A DNA stretch of 33,879 nt, taken from contig JOEL01000063.1 in assembly GCA_000720995.1 (NCBI GenBank), positions 1 to 33,879 of the forward strand, in the 5' to 3' direction. Source of the DNA: Streptomyces celluloflavus (GTDB taxonomy: Bacteria > Actinomycetota > Actinomycetes > Streptomycetales > Streptomycetaceae). Each line of letters opens with the position of its first letter. The stretch's first letter is position 1. Below the pieces are notes generated by a model that saw nothing but the letters and a program-made list of their open reading frames with translations, had not been told where the DNA came from and did not search any database. The position numbers and the translations under genes are program-made. Below are positions 31,041 through 33,879 of this stretch, piece by piece.

Positions 31041-33879
31041 TCAGCCTGCGGCGGACGAGCCGAGAGTGAGTTCCACGGCCTGCTCCTTGCCCCCGCGCTG
31101 GAGGGTCAGGGTCAGCGTGTCGCCCGGCCGGTGGCTGCGGACCTTGACGATCAGCTCCTCACCGCTGTGCACCGGCGCGCCGTCCACCTTGGTGATCACG
31201 TCGCCCGCCCGGATCCCGGCCTTCGCGCCCGGACCGCCGGGGGTGACCGGCGGGGTGTCGTCCGTGCTCTGCGGGCCGACCCGCGCGCCGTCGCCGTCGT
31301 ACTCCATCTCCAGCGTGACGCCGAGGACCGGATGCGTGGCCCGGCCGGTGTTGATCAGTTCCTCGGCCACCCGCTTGGCCTGGTTGATCGGTATGGCGAA
31401 GCCCAGGCCGATGCTGCCGCCCTGGCCGCCGCGGCTGCCGTCGTCCAGACCGCCGCCGGTGTCGGCCGCGCGGATCGCGCTGTTGATGCCGATCACCCGC
31501 GCCTTGGCGTCCACCAGCGGGCCGCCGGAGTTGCCCGGGTTGATGGGCGCGTCCGTCTGCAACGCGTCCACGTACGACACCTCGCCGCCGTCGCCCTTCT
31601 CACCGCCCGCGGTGATCGGGCGCTGCTTGGCGCTGATGATGCCGGCGGTGACGGTGTTGGCGAGGTCGTACGGCGCGCCGATCGCCACGACCGGGTCGCC
31701 GACCCGCACCGAGTCGGAGTTGCCGAGGGCGAGCGGGCGCAGCCCGGTGACGCCCTGGACCTGGACGACGGCGAGGTCATAGCCGCCGTCCTTGCCGATG
31801 ACCTTGGCCTTGGCGGTCTGGCCGTCGCTGAACGTCACGGATATCCGGCCGTCGGTGCCGGCCGGTTCGACGACGTGGTTGTTGGTGAGGATGTGCCCCT
31901 GCCGGTCGAGGACGAAGCCGGTGCCCGTGCCCTGTTCCGCGTTGCCGCGTACGTGGATGGTCACCACGCTCGGCAGCGCGGTCTGCGCGATCCCGGCGAC
32001 GCTCTCGGGGCTGCGGCCCCCCTGTTCGCCGCCGGCCTGCGGAAGCTTGATGTCGTGGAAACCGCCGTTGCGCTCGACGTAGGCGCCGATCCCGCCGCCG
32101 ACACCGCCCGCGACCAGCGCCAGCGCCAGCGCCCCGACCACCAGCGGTCCCCGCCGGCCGCGCCGGACGGCCGGCGGCGGCACACCGGGACCGCCGTGCA
32201 GCGGCACGCTCCAGGGGTCGTACTGCTGCCATGCGTCGCGCGGGAGGTGCGGGGCGGTGCCGGGCCCGGGGGCGTTCCCGGGGGCGTTCCCGGACAGGGG
32301 GACGGGTCCGCGGCCGTGGTCGGGTGCCGGTCCGTGCGGATGTCCTGGTGCCTGGCCGTGGGCATACGGGTGCGCGTAGCCGGACGTACCGGGCATCGGC
32401 ATCGGCTGCGGCTGCGGCTGCGGCTGCGGCTGCGGCTGCGTGGCGAACGGGCCGGTGGCGGGGTGGTGAGCGGGAGCGGGAGCGGGAGCGGGCTGAGGCT
32501 GGTGTGGCGACTGGGTCTGGGGCTGCTCGGGCGGCAGGGGGTGGCCACCGCCGGTCCGCTCCCGCTCAACCGCCGCCCGCGCACCGGCGGACCGGGGCCC
32601 ACCGTCACCGGGCCGCGGCACGAACCCGCCATCGGGCACCCGCTCCGACTCCCCGGCCGGCCCTGCCACGGCCTCCGCCTCCTGGCCGGTGGGTGGTGTG
32701 GGGGTGGGTGGCGGTACGGCGGTGGGCAGTACGGGGGTGGTCTGGGCTGCGGTGGTCTGGGCGGGGGCGGGCTTCCGTAGGTCTGGCTGGTGTGGTTCGG
32801 GCTGCGGGGAGCCGGGATCGTCGGTCGGGCGGGGGCTCTGTGCACCGGCCGCGCCTGCTGGGTACGTGTCGGACGTCCCCGCCTGGTACGTGTCGGCCGC
32901 TCCAGCCGGGTGGCGAGGGTCGCCGCCAGGCGCGGACTTCTGCAGGTCCGGGCGGTGTGGTTCTGGCTGTTGCGGTTCCGGCTGCGGGGAACCGGGACCG
33001 TCGGCCGGGCGGGGGCGCTGTGCACCGGCGGCCGGGTACGCACCGGCCGCTCCGGCCGGGTACGCGTCAGGCGTCCCTGTCAGATATGCGTCGGCCGTCC
33101 CCGCCAGGTACGCATCGGCCGCCCCGGCCGGATGGCGAGGATCGCCGCCGGGCTCGGCCGGTGAACGGCCGTCGCCCGCCGCCCCGGGGGCGGCCATCGG
33201 CTGCGCGGGCGGTACGGATATCCCGGCGCCGCCCGGGTGGGACGCGCCAGGCATCGGAGCCTGCGGCGGCAGGGCGCCCGGTACGGCCGGGGCCGACGCG
33301 CCGTACGCGGGCAGCGGTCCGGCGGGCGGCGGGGGTACGGCGCCGTGGGCTGCGGGCAACACCGGACGCTGCACGGGCGGCGCGGGCGCCCACGGCCCGG
33401 GACCGCCGTACGGAGGCGTGCCGTACGGGTCCTCCGGATGGAGCGGCCGCTGCCGGGGTGCGGCGCCGCCGGCCTCGGCCGCGACGGCGACGCCCACCGG
33501 CATCTCGGCCCGGATCTCACCCACCGTCTCGTCCCACGCACCGACGGGCACCCGGCCGGGCGTCACCGTCGGCATGACGGAAGTACGTGCGTGGTCCGGC
33601 GACGACGCGGCGGGAGGTACCGCACGATCATCCGTCGACACGGTGGGAGGAAGGACGCCGTCAGCCGTAGGTGCTCCAACCCGCGCCTCCGTCAGCCGCT
33701 CGGCCAGCACCGTCGGCACGACGGCTGTCTCGTCCCACGCACCGGCGGGCACCCGGCCGGGCGTCACCGTCGACTCGGCGGGAGTACGGGCGTAGTCAGC
33801 CGACGACACGGCGGGAGGTACCGCACGATCATCCGTCGACACAGCAGGAGGAAGGGCACGGTCAGCCGTCGCTGCCCCG
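31041..33879 (-). CDS. HtrA/DegP-like membrane serine protease (5' end outside window)
   Basis: Envelope quality-control protease; at least 945 residues are in the window and the frame is still open at the edge. The N-terminal ~600 residues are cytoplasmic, Pro/Ala/Gly/Gln-rich and repetitive. A membrane helix (GPLVVGALALALVAGGVGGG) is followed by the extracytoplasmic trypsin-like domain. The triad is complete: His in ILTNNHVV (near 31879), Asp in GGYDLAVV (near 31775) and Ser in PINPGNSGGPL (codon 31527-31529). One PDZ domain (about HPVLGVTLEMEYDG to LTLTLQRGGKE) ends the protein. Related mycobacterial HtrA (Rv1223) precedes tatB in the same way. The extracytoplasmic part is of normal size; the N-terminal extension is exceptionally long. 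Confidence 0.93.
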   Translation of the reverse strand, partial: GAATADRALPPAVSTDDRAVPPAVSSADYARTPAESTVTPGRVPAGAWDETAVVPTVLAERLTEARVGAPTADGVLPPTVSTDDRAVPPAASSPDHARTSVMPTVTPGRVPVGAWDETVGEIRAEMPVGVAVAAEAGGAAPRQRPLHPEDPYGTPPYGGPGPWAPAPPVQRPVLPAAHGAVPPPPAGPLPAYGASAPAVPGALPPQAPMPGASHPGGAGISVPPAQPMAAPGAAGDGRSPAEPGGDPRHPAGAADAYLAGTADAYLTGTPDAYPAGAAGAYPAAGAQRPRPADGPGSPQPEPQQPEPHRPDLQKSAPGGDPRHPAGAADTYQAGTSDTYPAGAAGAQSPRPTDDPGSPQPEPHQPDLRKPAPAQTTAAQTTPVLPTAVPPPTPTPPTGQEAEAVAGPAGESERVPDGGFVPRPGDGGPRSAGARAAVERERTGGGHPLPPEQPQTQSPHQPQPAPAPAPAHHPATGPFATQPQPQPQPQPQPMPMPGTSGYAHPYAHGQAPGHPHGPAPDHGRGPVPLSGNAPGNAPGPGTAPHLPRDAWQQYDPWSVPLHGGPGVPPPAVRRGRRGPLVVGALALALVAGGVGGGIGAYVERNGGFHDIKLPQAGGEQGGRSPESVAGIAQTALPSVVTIHVRGNAEQGTGTGFVLDRQGHILTNNHVVEPAGTDGRISVTFSDGQTAKAKVIGKDGGYDLAVVQVQGVTGLRPLALGNSDSVRVGDPVVAIGAPYDLANTVTAGIISAKQRPITAGGEKGDGGEVSYVDALQTDAPINPGNSGGPLVDAKARVIGINSAIRAADTGGGLDDGSRGGQGGSIGLGFAIPINQAKRVAEELINTGRATHPVLGVTLEMEYDGDGARVGPQSTDDTPPVTPGGPGAKAGIRAGDVITKVDGAPVHSGEELIVKVRSHRPGDTLTLTLQRGGKEQAVELTLGSSAAG
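32403..32438 (-). repeat. Hexanucleotide repeat (CGGCTG)6
   Basis: Six perfect tandem hexamers encoding a Gln-Pro run in the cytoplasmic region of the HtrA-like protease. Being in frame, copy changes only alter tail length. Confidence 0.92.
32468..32491 (-). repeat. Hexanucleotide repeat (GAGCGG)4
   Basis: Four perfect tandem hexamers encoding an Ala-Pro run, 30 bases from the CGGCTG array, in the same protease. Confidence 0.88.
32780..33160 (-). repeat. Diverged internal duplication in the HtrA-like protease
   Basis: The protein segment GGDPRHPAGAADAYLAGTAD and onward to PGSPQPEPQQPEPHRPDLQK recurs downstream as GGDPRHPAGAADTYQAGTSD to PGSPQPEPHQPDLRKP, with a shorter middle. Within each copy, (A/S)D(A/T)Y(L/P/Q)AG-type units repeat again. 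This is an older duplication than the 201-bp repeat. Confidence 0.8.
33528..33879 (-). repeat. 201-bp tandem repeat running off the window edge
   Basis: Matching blocks lie exactly 201 bases (67 codons) apart: CTCGTCCCACGCACCG at 33528 and 33729, and the 34-base block ending ATCATCCGTCGACAC at 33641 and 33842. At least 1.7 copies are visible and the sequence after 33842 continues the pattern. Near-identity implies a recent duplication. Confidence 0.88.

Noticed and set aside
32403-32491. Short repeats as a CRISPR array
   Set aside because: They are six-base in-frame coding repeats without spacers, inside a protease gene.

Overview
The window is chromosomal DNA of a high-GC actinobacterium, almost certainly a Streptomyces or close relative. 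Coding third positions are nearly all G or C. The gene set (DUF3152, DUF3107, DUF6758, suppressor-of-fused protein, Mrp, TatB, HtrA-like protease) is typical of that genus. Much of it keeps the order I know from Mycobacterium: DUF3152 / TetR / DUF3107 / ferritin-like / RhlE helicase (Rv3207c-Rv3211), and CorA / MgtE-N / Mrp / TatB / HtrA (Rv1239c-Rv1223). No rRNA, tRNA, CRISPR array, transposase or prophage was seen.

Bases 1-1177 hold at most one doubtful small gene. Bases 1178-7136 carry a minus-strand peptide-import ABC operon: binding lipoprotein, two permeases and a fused double ATPase, with 4-base stop/start overlaps after the first junction. Ahead of it lies a 30-codon probable leader peptide with its own leaderless promoter and a strong hairpin. 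Bases 7154-9651 are a coupled DUF3152 and alpha/beta-hydrolase pair. On the plus strand follow an acidic small protein, a TetR regulator, DUF3107 and a small membrane protein, then a minus-strand ferritin-like gene.

Bases 12800-15411 are a DEAD-box RNA helicase with a long basic Ala/Lys tail and an ambiguous start. A hydrolase, an SRPBCC protein and a NYN-domain nuclease-like protein follow. A 50-residue protein at 18239 is preceded by a perfect match to the SigR disulfide-stress promoter consensus. Next come MarC-, PHP- and DUF6758-family genes. An MFS exporter at 21245 has a MarR-type palindrome inside its promoter spacer. A suppressor-of-fused protein lies between it and a CorA magnesium channel that has an unusually structured leader containing a small upstream ORF.

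Bases 24854-30924 hold a hypothetical protein, a lipoprotein, a soluble MgtE-N/CBS protein coupled to DUF1003, Mrp/ApbC, a hypothetical and TatB. The window ends inside a large Pro-rich HtrA-like serine protease whose N-terminal region contains a 201-bp tandem repeat running off the edge.

Functional themes are envelope and protein export (TatB, HtrA, lipoproteins), magnesium handling (CorA, MgtE-N/CBS), iron-sulfur cofactor delivery (Mrp), thiol stress (SigR site) and peptide uptake. Many genes have a TAnnnT box 6-7 bases before the start codon and are probably transcribed leaderless.
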